A stretch of DNA of 64,000 nt from assembly GCA_019054805.1 (NCBI GenBank), contig JAHQIY010000004.1, forward strand, positions 6,324,001-6,388,000, in the 5' to 3' direction. The position numbers and the translations under genes are program-made. This stretch comes from Brachionus manjavacas (lineage: Eukaryota; Rotifera; Eurotatoria; Ploima; Brachionidae). This document shows positions 47,440-57,937 of this stretch, in pieces. Each line of letters starts with the position of its first letter. Position 1 is the first letter of the stretch. The notes under the pieces were generated by a model. That model was not told where the DNA came from. It made no database searches and saw nothing but the letters and a program-made list of their open reading frames with translations.

Positions 47440-48171
47440 TTATTGAATTGAATTAATTTGATCTTTCTTAAAATTGAAAAAATTAAAAAATATTCTTAAG
47501 AAATTCAACTCAATAACAGGCAATAATAGAAACCATTTCAATACACAATCGAAAAAATAATTTATTGAGTTGAATTTTAGTTTAATATAGTTCTTCAAAC
47601 CTCTTTTAAATGTTAAAAAAAAGTAAATTGCAACCACTCCAAAAAGAAACAAACTACCAAATATTGATGTTATACTTCGGCAAAGAGCTATTCCTGCAAT
47701 AGCTGGACTGGATTTCATATGTTTAGTTTTAGAATTTAAAAAGAATTAAATCGTTTAAAAGAATTTTACATTAGATAGATAATCAATTTGTGCCACGGTT
47801 CCAAACGCCCTGATAAATTGGCTAGTGGTTTCATCAAATCAAAAATCCCAAATAATAATGGTATTTCCAAAATTAAGACCACGAGTCCACCGAATCTTAA
47901 AAAGATTGTTTTTTAATGTTTGAATAATTGTATTTGATAAAAAGCTTGAGCTTTAATTTATTTTTTAAATTTTAACAAGAAAATACCCTATAACCAAACC
48001 TCCGAAAATACATAATCCAAAGTCGAAAATTGAAAGAAAACCCAACCAAAGAGCATTTATTCCCAAGACTACATTTGCAATTTTAAGAACCCACTTGAGA
48101 ACAACGTTTTTATCTTGAGGCTGAGGTGTAACTGTTACAGTAATTTGTTGGGTGCCAATAAATGAATCCAT
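47440..48171 (-). CDS. CACFD1: Calcium channel Flower homologue, paralogue A
   Basis: Exons on the minus strand are 48171-47987, 47895-47770 and 47707 onward. The first three match the intron positions and phases (all phase 2) of the neighbouring paralogue. Four-helix Flower topology: KWVLKIANVVLGINALWLGF, LCIFGGLVIGFGGLVVLILE, PAIAGIALCRSITSIFG and LFLFGVVAIYFFL. The membrane-embedded Glu (VLILEIP, equivalent to the CEAP glutamate implicated in ion passage in Drosophila) is present, but the following cysteine pair is LL here. The C-terminal end is uncertain: translation can run to a stop at 47440 through hydrophobic, AT-derived sequence, or splice earlier at the GT near 47591. Flower proteins are synaptic-vesicle and cell-surface proteins linked to endocytosis and cell competition. 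Confidence 0.82.
47501..47577. repeat. 16-bp perfect inverted repeat at Flower-A 3' end
   Basis: 47501-47516 (aaattcaactcaataa) is the exact reverse complement of 47562-47577. It lies in the doubtful C-terminal extension or 3' UTR of Flower A. Confidence 0.85.
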
Positions 48172-48540
48172 TTTTTGCTTTACCTATTTAATTTTTACTA
48201 AAATTTGATAAATCTTAAAATTTTGATGCTAATGAATTTTTTAATCACGCGAACTTTTTATTATGAATTAATTGAGTCACTTTATCAAAAAATTTCGATA
48301 TGAATTTTTGTTGCTATTGCTTTGAATTCAACGCTTTTTATTTATTTTTATTTTTCTTTTTGATTTATTTTTTAATACTTTTATATGGAATTTAAAAAAA
48401 ATTAATTCCATCCTTAAGAATTGATTTTCTTAAACAAATATGAAGTTAACGTGATTTCTCAATTTTATGCATAGAATACTGGTTTTCTTAATACTAATAT
48501 GTCACTTTTGTCGAAAAAAGGCTAAAAATGAGGATTTTTA

Positions 48541-48765
48541 CATAATTTAGTGTCTAAGTTAGCGACATGTCACTTAAAAATGATTTTTAAGTAATTTATT
48601 TAGTTTAATTATTTTTTTAGAAAATTTTTTAATTTACGAATTTTACGCAAGCATTCAGAATTCAGAAATTGAACTTTTAAAGTAAAATAAATTTTAAAGA
48701 TTTTAAAATATTTTAATGCCGAATATCTAGCTATGGTGAAATGTCACTGAAATCGATCAATTACC
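48541..48765. mobile_element. Degenerate MITE related to the one at 794-1139
   Basis: The right end read in reverse is GGTAATTGATCGATTTCAGT followed by GACATTT, similar to the TIR CGTAATTATTCGAATTTAGT followed by GACATGT. The left end has CATAATTTAGTGTC and GCGACATGTCACTTAAAAAT, matching internal motifs of the other copy. TTAA flanks are not evident. Confidence 0.5.
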
Positions 48766-48916
48766 CTAGTTTCAATTCTGCAAAAAGCTTGCAATAAACA
48801 TTTATTTATAAAATTTTTCTTTTACAGCTTTTTCTATCTGTAATCTTAACTCATATTTTGACCTAAAATTCTAACAGTATTTCTTTTTTCAGTACTTTTC
48901 TATGTGTTATGTGCAA

Positions 48917-48995
48917 GGAGCTACCATAGATTACCTAGTAGGCCACCTCCGCAAGATAGTCTTGCTGTAGCTTATATACATTAATATTATTATTA
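48917..48995 (+). repeat. Short dispersed repeat with ATT tail (copy 2)
   Basis: Starts GGAGCTACCATAGA, contains CTCCGCAAGATAG and CTTGCTGTAGCTTATA, and ends ATTAATATTATTATTAA. It aligns end to end with 24074-24157. Confidence 0.65.
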
Positions 48996-49578
48996 AATGA
49001 CAACAAATCACCGTTTTGAAAAGTCGATTTTATTTCTTTATTAATTTTATTTGATTATTTAAAAATTAAAAAAATTAAAGTTAAATTTTCAGAATTTTCT
49101 AAAATGTAATATTTTCTTTCATTAACTAAACTAAAACATCGTTGGAGATTTTTCGATTGAAAAGTGTATAGATAATGCTAAATAGTTAATTAAATTTGCT
49201 TTATCTTAGATAATCAAGATAAAATTTTTACTTAAATAATTTGATGAAATCAAAAATCATTTCACTGAAGATTTATCTTTTATTAATTTAAATATTTTTA
49301 AGCTTCAACTTTTATTAATTTCTAAAATAAATCAAATTTTAATTGAATGAAATGAACGAAAGATATTTATTTTTTTGAAATGTTTATTTTATCATTAGTA
49401 TGTGACATATAAAAATCTAAATAGCCTAAATTACAAATATTTTCGAACAAAACATCAATAAAAGAAAAACTTCAGAATTTCATCTCTAAAAAATAATAAT
49501 GCTAATACATGTTATTTTATTTAAAGCAAAAGAAAAAAATTAGATCCATTTAACAATCTATTTGTTTAAAATAATTTC
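48996..49578. other. Intergenic, no gene seen
   Basis: AT-rich spacer between the two Flower paralogues, with no coding signal. Confidence 0.5.
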
Positions 49579-50221
49579 TTATTTGGGAAGTTGATCATTT
49601 GTGGTCAAATTTGCTTTACTATCCGTATAAGCTCTTGATCTCATCTCTTCCAATGGAGCTCTAAAAAAATTTTTAATTCGTATCTTTAATTCTTTGAAAT
49701 TGCTTACTTTTTTCCTACGGTCAACATGAAATACAAACCAGCCACTCCGAATAGAAATAATGCACCAAATATTGATGAAGCTCCTTGGCAAAGAAGAATT
49801 GTGACAATTGGCGCACTAAAAATTTTCAAATTAATTTCAATAATAAAAATTTTAATTCAAAGCTAACATCATGTAGATGCCACATTTTTGCCAATGTGGT
49901 CTTCCTTCAGAAAATTGTGAAAGGGGTCTGATAAATTCGATAAAACTGCAGCACATTGGAACTTCGAACGCAAGAACTAACACTGAACCACAGCTAAAAA
50001 ATTGAGTTAATCTCTTGAATCTATTTTAGATTTATTTTTTACATTAGAAGTATTCCCGCAATCATACAGGATGCCGAAAATGAGATTGTTGTCACAATTC
50101 CGAGAACCAGAGCGAGAAATCCGAGAACGACAGAAGAACCTTTTATTAGCCATTTAAACCACCAAGACATTTCTTCTTGCTGTGGTTGCTGTTGTGTTGG
50201 CATGTTATTAAACGGATCCAT
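49579..50221 (-). CDS. CACFD1: Calcium channel Flower homologue, paralogue B
   Basis: Four exons on the minus strand: 50221-50043, 49993-49868, 49815-49708 and 49660-49579; 164 residues (human CACFD1 172). The N-terminus is Gln-rich. Helices: WWFKWLIKGSSVVLGFLAL, FSASCMIAGILLI-CGSVLVL, APIVTILLCQGASSIFGALF and LFGVAGLYFML. The signature after helix 2 is AFEVPMCCSFIEFI, very close to the vertebrate CEAPFCCQFIEF, including the membrane glutamate. The C-terminal tail is hydrophilic (EEMRSRAYTDSKANLTTNDQ). Exon 2 is 126 nt in both paralogues, and introns 1 and 2 are at the same places, showing a local tandem duplication. This copy is the more conserved one and probably keeps the ancestral role in Ca2+-linked endocytosis. 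Confidence 0.93.
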
Positions 50222-52380
50222 TTCTGAAAAATTTTGGAATATTTGAAATGATAATTTATATTTAATAAAATATGAAATTAATTATTAATAAATGCGATGA
50301 TTTCAATTATTATAATTTGGCATGAATCTGAACAGACTGACTTGAAAAGTTGGTATCTTGATTTTGAGACAAAAATTTACGTCCCCTTTTTTTTGATTCA
50401 TCAAAGCCATTCTATTCATGAGTAATTTTTAAATTAAAATTATTATTAATAAAGCAGATTTAAAATAACATTTAAATTAGCTAAAGATAATTTTTTGTAA
50501 GAGAAAATGGCCTTCAAGTATTCATTTATTTTTTGATTAGTAAATTAATTTCAAATTTACGATATTTTTTTTTATTATTTTTGATGAAATTAGATCAATA
50601 ATTATTTTGAGTTATGAATAAAAAAGGTTTCCAAGATTGCTGATGAAAATTACAAGAAATTAAAAATTGGTAACCAAAATTTCCATCAAGAATTTTTCTT
50701 ATCTGTTGTTATAACTGGCGAAGAATAAAATTGGTACAAAAGTTGACTTTAAGTTGACAATAATAGTGGAAAAGACTTTTCAAATTTATTCTTATTTTGA
50801 AACCAGGCTAATATTAGCTGTGAAATACAAAATTTGTTCAACTTTGTGAAAAATAATCAAAATTTGCCAAATTTTAAAGATTTTAGAATATTCAATGATA
50901 TTGAATAGAGCAAGTCTTTCGTTGAATAAGTTTTATAGAAAAATAAAATTTAATGGTCAATGTCACCATGACGAATCTACAAATCATATCTGGTCCCAAG
51001 CGAGTTAGTAGTCAACCAACATGCTTTGGAGAAACATCATAAAATCATGGGAAAATTTGAAAGTTTGAAATTCCAAAGATTACTGAGGATGATTGAAAAG
51101 TTAAAAAATGTAATCGATTTGAAACAAAATTCGAACTAATTAAAGGTTGTAGAATATCTTGGCACGACTATCCGCGATATTATTTTATGATAGAAATATT
51201 CAGATATATTTTAAAAAATTAAAATTTTTTATGAAAAAATTTACTTTATTTATTATCTAACATTCACCTCGTTACTTACACCTGTAATAAAAATCAGTTA
51301 TATTTTTCTATAAAAAAGAATAACATAAAGCGATATGAAAAAATTCAACAGACAGTTTTTATTCTTGAAAGTTATTAAAATAAGTTCAAAGTTTTAGGAA
51401 TGAAAAAAAGCGAGAATTTCTCTAAACTTTAACCAACTTTTTTTTTACTAATTTGAGAAATTAAATTTTCAAATTTAATTTGAAGCGAAAAATATTAGTA
51501 TGTAATTAACGTGGCTAATATTATAAACCATTCGATGCGAATTTCCTCTTATTAATTAAATTTATATTTAATGTTCCTAAATAAGAGTTCATCAATTTGG
51601 AAACAATTCCTCTAGCGCATCAATTTATGTAGATTATTTTATAAAAATAATCTATATTATTTAATTTCGCTTAAATATCACGATATAATTTTCCCTATAT
51701 ATATTTTGATAAAATGTCTGACATAAAAGCATTTTAATTTTTTGAGTAAAATAATTGTAATATTGGAACTAGAACTAATCGAATAATCTATTTTGAAAAG
51801 ATTATTAAAAGTAATTTGTAGAAAAAAGTAAAAAAAAAGTAATTTGTAGATTCGTCAAATCAACCTATTTTAAATTTAAGTAATTTATAATGAAAAAAAT
51901 TCGTAATTCTGCCTCAGGATTTTGACACCCATTAAGACCGACTAGTTAACCGGGTGAGGTGTAATTAAGTAAATAGGGTTAACTGATTGAGAGGTTATTG
52001 GGTTAATAAAGTTAACCTAATTGTCCCATTTTTACTATAATTGGACCGAAATTTCAGCTTTTTATTCCAAAAAATAATCACATTGCTTCGAAATTTTTCG
52101 TATATTTTAAAATTTGATTTTTTCAAACACTGATAAAAATTTCTATTAATCTAAGATTTTTTACAAATTACAAAAACAAAAATTTACTTTTATAGAAACC
52201 TGATCCAAAACTAACCAACATGGTAATTGTAGAGAATTTCACCAGCTTTCCAAAAATGTGCCTAGTTTTTGTCTAGGAAGAATAGTTCATGATTGGAAAA
52301 ACATGTTACGGTAGATGACAAAAAAGAGGCAAACGATAGAAAAAATAAATATAAAAAATTTGGCCTCATTTAACTTTATT
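50222..52380. other. 2.2-kb gene-free stretch with transposon-like islands
   Basis: Two less AT-rich islands are present. At 50940-51060 the plus strand reads GQCHHDESTNHIWSQA, then STNMLWRNIIKSW, possibly a decayed transposase N-terminus. At 51920-52020 GGTTAACT-like motifs repeat. A small 11-bp hairpin lies at 51630-51654. None is assignable with confidence. Confidence 0.45.
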
Positions 52381-52603
52381 AAAGAACAGTTTTTATTATA
52401 TTGCAAAAATTTTGAAAAAATTTAAAAAATTTAATTTTGATTGTAATATTTAAATATTTAAAAAATCGTCTTTCATTTTTTGATTAATGAAACAAAATAT
52501 TCAAATAAAAATATTCAAATATTCAAATAAATATTCAAGCAATCAAAATTAAATTTTTTAAATTTTTTCAAAATTTTTTGCAATATAATAAAAACTGTTC
52601 TTT
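52381..52603. repeat. Near-perfect 63-bp inverted repeat (snap-back)
   Basis: Arm 52381-52443 (starts aaagaacagtttttattata) is the reverse complement of 52540-52603 with a single one-base indel. The 96-nt spacer holds TTCAAATATTCAAATA repeats. No TIR-type target duplication is obvious. Confidence 0.93.
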
Positions 52604-53124
52604 CCGGGCAAAAACAAAATAAAACTGTTTTTCCAAAAAAATATTTTTATAAATTTGGGCTAATTTCACAAGAAAAATGAGTAATTCGGTCAAATGGGTT
52701 ATTTTTGGAGTTAACTGAATGAATTTTTGAAATAAAGTGGACCTTTTTTTCCCCTGATACCCCATCAGTATGTTTTTTGACTGATGCTTAGATTTTTTTA
52801 TATGGATCCTTTACTTAAGATAAGTTAGCAGTCTAATTAGGTTGGTTAAAATCAATCATTTTCGTCGTAGAAAGCACCTGAAATCAAATTTAAAATTTGT
52901 CTAAATCTCACTAATTGCCTCAGGAGTATTTTGAGCTTAAAATTTATCCCAAAGATGATAATCAAATATTAAAGAAAAACAAGCATTTTATTCTACAGAT
53001 TCTAAATTATATTAAGGTAAATAAAGCACTTTTCAAAAGTTGTCACCCGATTAACACTTTAAATAATTGTCCCATGTTTAAATAAAGCTTCAATTTTAAG
53101 AAAAATTTAAATAAAAGTATTTAT
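52604..53124. other. Intergenic, no gene seen
   Basis: AT-rich. The 65-codon minus-strand frame ending at 52568 is derived partly from the inverted repeat and is not considered a gene. Confidence 0.5.
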
Positions 53125-53265
53125 CTATAGATTAAGATTAATTTTATTTGATCCATGACATCTGGAATTACACAAGAGGTTCGATTTTTTACAACCGCAT
53201 CGATCTGTAATACATTGAGATGAACAATTGCATCTTACCATTCCTTGACCACCACCAATTGACAT
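53125..53265 (-). CDS. Small cysteine-rich ORF (46 codons), perhaps a transposon tail
   Basis: The frame starts at ATG 53265 and contains RCNCSSQCITDRCGCKKSNL followed by LCNSRCHG. That is eight cysteines in the pattern CxCxxxCxxxxCxCxxxxxxCxxxCH. The same kind of CxC-rich motif occurs at the C-terminus of integrase-like proteins in invertebrate genomes, so this may be the last exon of a dead element. It could alternatively be a terminal exon of an unrecognised gene upstream on the minus strand. No signal peptide. Confidence 0.4.
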   Translation of the reverse strand: MSIGGGQGMVRCNCSSQCITDRCGCKKSNLLCNSRCHGSNKINLNL

Positions 53266-54472
53266 TTCATTGAATTATTTTGTCTAATTTTTTTGCAAAA
53301 TTTTTATTTAGAAATATTTATATCAAAATTGTCTGAAAATTTAATATAGTTTTTTAACTATAGCAAGTTTTTTTTATATTTACGATTGCATCAGTAAATA
53401 TCAAAACTTACTTAGTAAAATTTGATAATAAGAAAAAATGAATATTTTTTTCAAGATTTACTAATGGATCAGTTTATTTTGACATTTACATTTTATCAGA
53501 ATTTACTATTACATATAAGAGACTTGAATTTTTATTTTTAAATTAGGTTTTATCTTTCAAAAGTATTTTATAAAAGATATATATAAAAGATGTTTGATAA
53601 TGTTGGCTTTGAAATTAAAAAATTGAATATCGCAATTAATTCAAATATTAATTGCAAGATACAAGTTCCAGGTATTTAAGAATTTAAAGAATTATCTAGT
53701 TTACCAATTATTGGTTTTTTAAAGTACACTGTTTAGTGCAATATCAACCAGGCCGGTGTGTTTCAAATTTTAATTATTTTGATATTTTCGTATAAATGTT
53801 AGAAAATCTAACTAAAATTGTGAACACATCAATTAAAAACAAAATTAATGGAATTTTTGAACATTTCTTTTATGATTAGTAAGGAAGTCCATTTATAATA
53901 TTTTTGATTTCATTGTTCTTCAAATTCATCCTTTACTCAAAAGGTTTAATTTCTCCATATTTGTAAGAATTTGGTGTAAGGTTTTTTACTTAAATAAAAA
54001 AATCTATTATTAGGTAGTTAATTATGAGGAAATAGTTTTTTGAAAACACAAGTTTCAAATAAAAGGAAATATTAGCTTCATGTATATCAATATAATTAAC
54101 TTTTTAACTAAAATAGCTTAAAAATTAGAAATTAACTAGGCGCTTTTTTTATAAAATTAAAAAATATTATCGTGATGACTTAAATTATTGAAAAATAATA
54201 ATCAATGCTATTAGGAAATAACAATCATGCACACATATTCTCCTAGATTCCACTTTAATACAATAAATGGTTGGATATTATCCTCGAGGCGGATGCTTGT
54301 ATATTAATTGATAAACCGTCACTTATTTAAAAGAGAAGCATCGTTTCAATCGAAACAACGGAAGTTGATAACAATACACCTTAGCAATCTTTTAATCATA
54401 TAAATATGTCTTTTATTTTTAAAAATTTCAATTTCGATTTTATAGAGATTTTTGAAAATTAAAGTGAAAAAA
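53266..54472. other. Intergenic upstream of the neuropeptide gene
   Basis: AT-rich. A TATA-like CATATAAATA sits at about 54398, roughly 75 bp before the start codon, and could be the neuropeptide-gene promoter. Nothing else was recognised. Confidence 0.45.
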
Positions 54473-54952
54473 ATGAAAAGTTTGATAGGTCTTTCAGTAA
54501 TATGTTTATCAGCGTTGATTTTATCAACATATATTCAAAAAAGTGAATGTAGTCCACAGCTAACATTCTCAAGCGATTGGAGTGGTGGTAAACGAGAATT
54601 GGAAAAATCCAAAAAAACAAATTTCGATACAATTAAATCAAGCGGTTTGTTTTTTTTTATTAAATAGATTTTTTGTTTTATTCAAAAATAAACTTATTTA
54701 AAAATTAGAAAAAAGTGAGAATGAGAATTTGGACAAAAGAGCGCCAGGATGGGGAAAAAGAGCTCCTGGATGGGGGAAAAGAAACCTTATGGACGAGACT
54801 AAGATTGATGAAATAATCTCAAGGATAAAAGATTATGAAGTATTTTTGAATTTAAAAGTTAAAAATATCTAATTCAATTATTTTCAAAGGATAAAGCGAC
54901 TGAATTGAGAAATTTTTTGTTTCAATTGATTGAAATGCATAAGAACTATTAG
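54473..54952 (+). CDS. Neuropeptide precursor encoding an AKH-type peptide and two APGWamides
   Basis: Three exons, 54473-54644, 54709-54839 and 54890-54952, with canonical GT..AG introns of 64 and 50 nt and consistent phases; 121 residues. A signal peptide (LIGLSVICLSALILSTY) is followed directly by SP and then QLTFSSDWSGGKR (residues 29-41). This is an adipokinetic/red-pigment-concentrating-hormone-type peptide with an amidation Gly and dibasic site, predicted product pGlu-LTFSSDWSG-amide. Exon 2 carries KR-APGWGKR-APGWGKR (residues 67-82), two tandem APGWamide units. The tail is a helical, acidic and cysteine-free C-peptide. The residue before the peptide Gln is Pro, poor for signal peptidase, so cleavage after EC and removal of Ser-Pro by a dipeptidyl peptidase is a possible route (inference). 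The ATG at 54473 was chosen over the upstream TTG. Expected to be neuroendocrine and secreted. Confidence 0.88.
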
Positions 54953-55394
54953 ACATGTACAAAATTTTACTAAATTAAGTTCTTTTTGATTTAAGAATAA
55001 ATTTTGTTTTTTTTATTTTAATTCTAAATAATAATATCAATAAACAGATTTGGTATATTGGCAATATTATTTTTTTTTTATTATTAAAATAAAATATTTC
55101 ATCAAATTTTTTTTTCAAATCCAGACTTTTCTTAAACAAAAATTTGCAATAAAGACTTCTTATGTTTATTTGATAATTCATTTGGTTGAATGCAAGACTT
55201 GTTGAAAAATTTCAAAATTAAAAAAAAGACTGGTTAGCATACATACATTAAAAATTCTATAAATTTGAATACTAAACAAATTTTCATTTTTGCTATGTTC
55301 ATTATTTTAAAAATAAATTTCGCTACCAAAAACTTAATTAAATATTCTTTTAGTTTAATAGAGAGTGATTTTAGACAAAAAAGAAAATTTAAAA
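54953..55394. other. Short intergenic region
   Basis: AT-rich 3' flank of the neuropeptide gene and promoter region of PSMD4; no element assigned. Confidence 0.5.
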
Positions 55395-56598
55395 ATGGTT
55401 CTCGAAAGTACAATGATTTGGTGAGTGTTTGATTTGTTTCTAAAAGTGAAAAAAATATATTTTTGTTGTTAGTGTCGACAATAGTGATTATATGAGAAAT
55501 GCTGATTTTGTCCCGTCAAGAATGCAATCTCAATTCGATGCTGTAAATATGGTCACTCGAGCTAAAATTCGATCACATCCAGAAAACAACGTAGGAATTT
55601 TGTCAATGGCCGACAATCGTGTTTTAGTAACTCTAACTGCTGATACTGGTAAAATAATGTCCAAATTACACCAATGCAAACCAAACGGTGCCATTGATCT
55701 GGTTCGTGGCATTAAAGTTGCAAATTTAGCACTTAAACATCGCCAAAGTAAAAATCATAAGCCCAGAATCGTTATATTTGTTGCCAGCCCAGTAAAACTT
55801 GACCATTCTGAATTCACAAAATTAGCCAAAAGATTAAAAAAAGAAAAAGTCAATGTGGATATTGTAAATTTTGGCGAAGAAGAGTCCAACAACGCAATAC
55901 TTAGCGAGTTCATTAATATTCTTAATGGAAAAGAGGGTACTTCTAGCCATTTGGTTTCGATTTCGGCGCCTTCAAGTCTAAGCGATGCTCTTCTAAGCTC
56001 GCCAATGTTCCAAGGTGAAGACAGTGGAATGCCTTCTGGATTCGGTGGTGATTTACAATACGGCATGGAAGATGATCCAGAGCTGGCTATGGCTTTAAGA
56101 ATTTCAATGGAAGAAAGCAGAATGAGACAGGAATCGGATTCCAAAAAACCGTCTGAAAAGATGGAAACTGATACTACTCAGCAACCAGGCGAAGAAGATT
56201 TGCTTCAACAAGCTCTCGCTTTAAGTTTGTCGCAACAAGATGACAAAAATAAAGTACCTGATTTCGGCTCTATGACCGAAGAAGAACAATTAAATTATGC
56301 TCTTCAAATGAGTATGTCTTCATCTGCTGGGCCCTCTACTTCAAATGCGGCTGGCGATAAACCTACACCGGTAGATACCGAGATGAAAGTTGTAATTTAA
56401 ATTGTAAAATTTAATCAATATAAATTTCTATCTTTTTTTTAGGATGAAGAAGACTATGACAAAGCTATGAATGATCCAGAGTTTTTGCAAAGAGTAATAT
56501 CATCATTACCCGGTGTTGATCCAAATTCTGAGGCTGTTCGATCGGCATTTGAAAATTTAAAACAAGACAAAAGCAAAGATAAGGAAGAAAAAAAATAA
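55395..56598 (+). CDS. PSMD4: 26S proteasome ubiquitin receptor Rpn10
   Basis: Exons 55395-55420, 55473-56391 and 56443-56598; 366 residues (human 377). The tiny first exon encodes MVLESTMI. The vWA domain (CVDNSDYMRNADFVPSRMQS, GILSMAD, FVASPVK) docks on the proteasome regulatory particle. Three ubiquitin-interacting motifs follow: DPELAMALRISMEE (about 210), EEDLLQQALALSLSQ (about 250) and EEEQLNYALQMSMSS (about 278). The middle one is present in insect Rpn10 but not in the human protein. The conserved end DPEFLQRVISSLPGVDPNSE and a Lys-rich tail complete the gene. The second intron could start at 56389 (GTTGTA) or 56392 (GTAATT); the latter is the better donor, and both keep frame. Polyadenylation signal AATAAA at 56745. 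Confidence 0.96.
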
Positions 56599-57937
56599 TG
56601 CATCAATTAGATTGGTCATATGTAGTTTATTTTAAAACTATTTCTGAAAATTCGAAGTAACTTTTCAATTAATTAAATTAAATACGGTATTTAACATGAT
56701 TTATTTTATTGTAAAAACTTATTTTTTTCTTAAATGAAGAATTCAATAAAAATATTCAAAATATCTTCTTTTTTTTTAAATTGTTGTTCATTAAAGGGAA
56801 AAAAAACTTTTCAACTTCAAATCTAATACCAAATTTTCAATTTATAGGCTTAATTGTCAATTAAAATTTTTTTTTTTCATTTATAATGATGATTTAACCT
56901 GTTTTTTTTGTGTAATTAAAAAAATAAAATTGCTTTTCATAAGGTTCCAGAAATGCAAAACGTCCACACTATATCATGATTCGATTTTTGACTTCAAATT
57001 AGTAATCTACGTATATAAAAACTCATGAAAGCCAAAATTTTAGGGGTATGTCAGCAAAAAAATTTTCCGGTGTCTAAAGACACTTGAGCATTAGTTAAGT
57101 AGTATGTCTTTTGAGGATTTTCTTTACGAAATACTCTATAAATCTCAATTAATGGCCATATATTCTGAGCGGGCACAATATTTTACGTCGTAACCCGAAG
57201 GCTTTTCACCAAAAAACCATTGTTGGAATGAAATCTTTGAAAAAAAACTGAAATTTTTGCCTTTTTTTTAAAGTTTTTTTTTTAAATAGTCCTAAGATAA
57301 ATCTGCACCACCATTTAAAATATTGTATTTATTTTATATAATTTTTTTTAAATTAGAAAAATATTTTGAACATTTTTTAAGTTTAAGATTTTTTATTTTT
57401 GGACTTAAACTTTACCAAAAACATTAATTTTTTCAAAATTTTGAAAAAAAAACTTTTCTAATATATTAATTCTATAAATTTATATTTATATAAATAATAT
57501 CATTAAATGGAATAGCTTTCTGCTATTTTCTCTAAAAAATCAATCAATTAAGAGAATGGCATAATATATTAGTATTTCAATTTTTGTTATTTATATTTAA
57601 TAGTGCTTAATAATTATTTTCAATTTAATCCTAAGAAAAATTTGATCCTGATGATAGATAAAATGCTGCTAAACTATTAATAGCCGATTATTTAATAACA
57701 ATTTTATTATAGTAGATAAAAATGTTGAACATGAAACATTCATTTGAATAAAAATTTTAGCAAAATATTTAATAGAAATTTTAAAAAAGTTAAGATTTAA
57801 TTGAAAAGAAATTTTTTACTTTTATAAATTATTTTAAAACAGAAACTAATTCAGTATTAGATAGTGTTATTTTGAAAATTTAGATTAAAAAAAATTTACA
57901 AAAGAATATACAAAATTAGTTAATTGAAAATAAAATT
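56599..57937. other. Intergenic between convergent PSMD4 and PRC1
   Basis: AT-rich. A less AT-rich island at 57030-57240 (TTTTCCGGTGTCTAAAGACA, ACGTCGTAACCCGAAGGC) has no open frame of note and may be transposon debris. Confidence 0.45.

Noticed and set aside
52568..52765. 65-codon minus-strand ORF
   Set aside because: Partly made of the 63-bp inverted repeat arm, with no recognisable domain.
55755..56144. 129-codon minus-strand ORF across PSMD4
   Set aside because: Antisense shadow of the Rpn10 coding exon.
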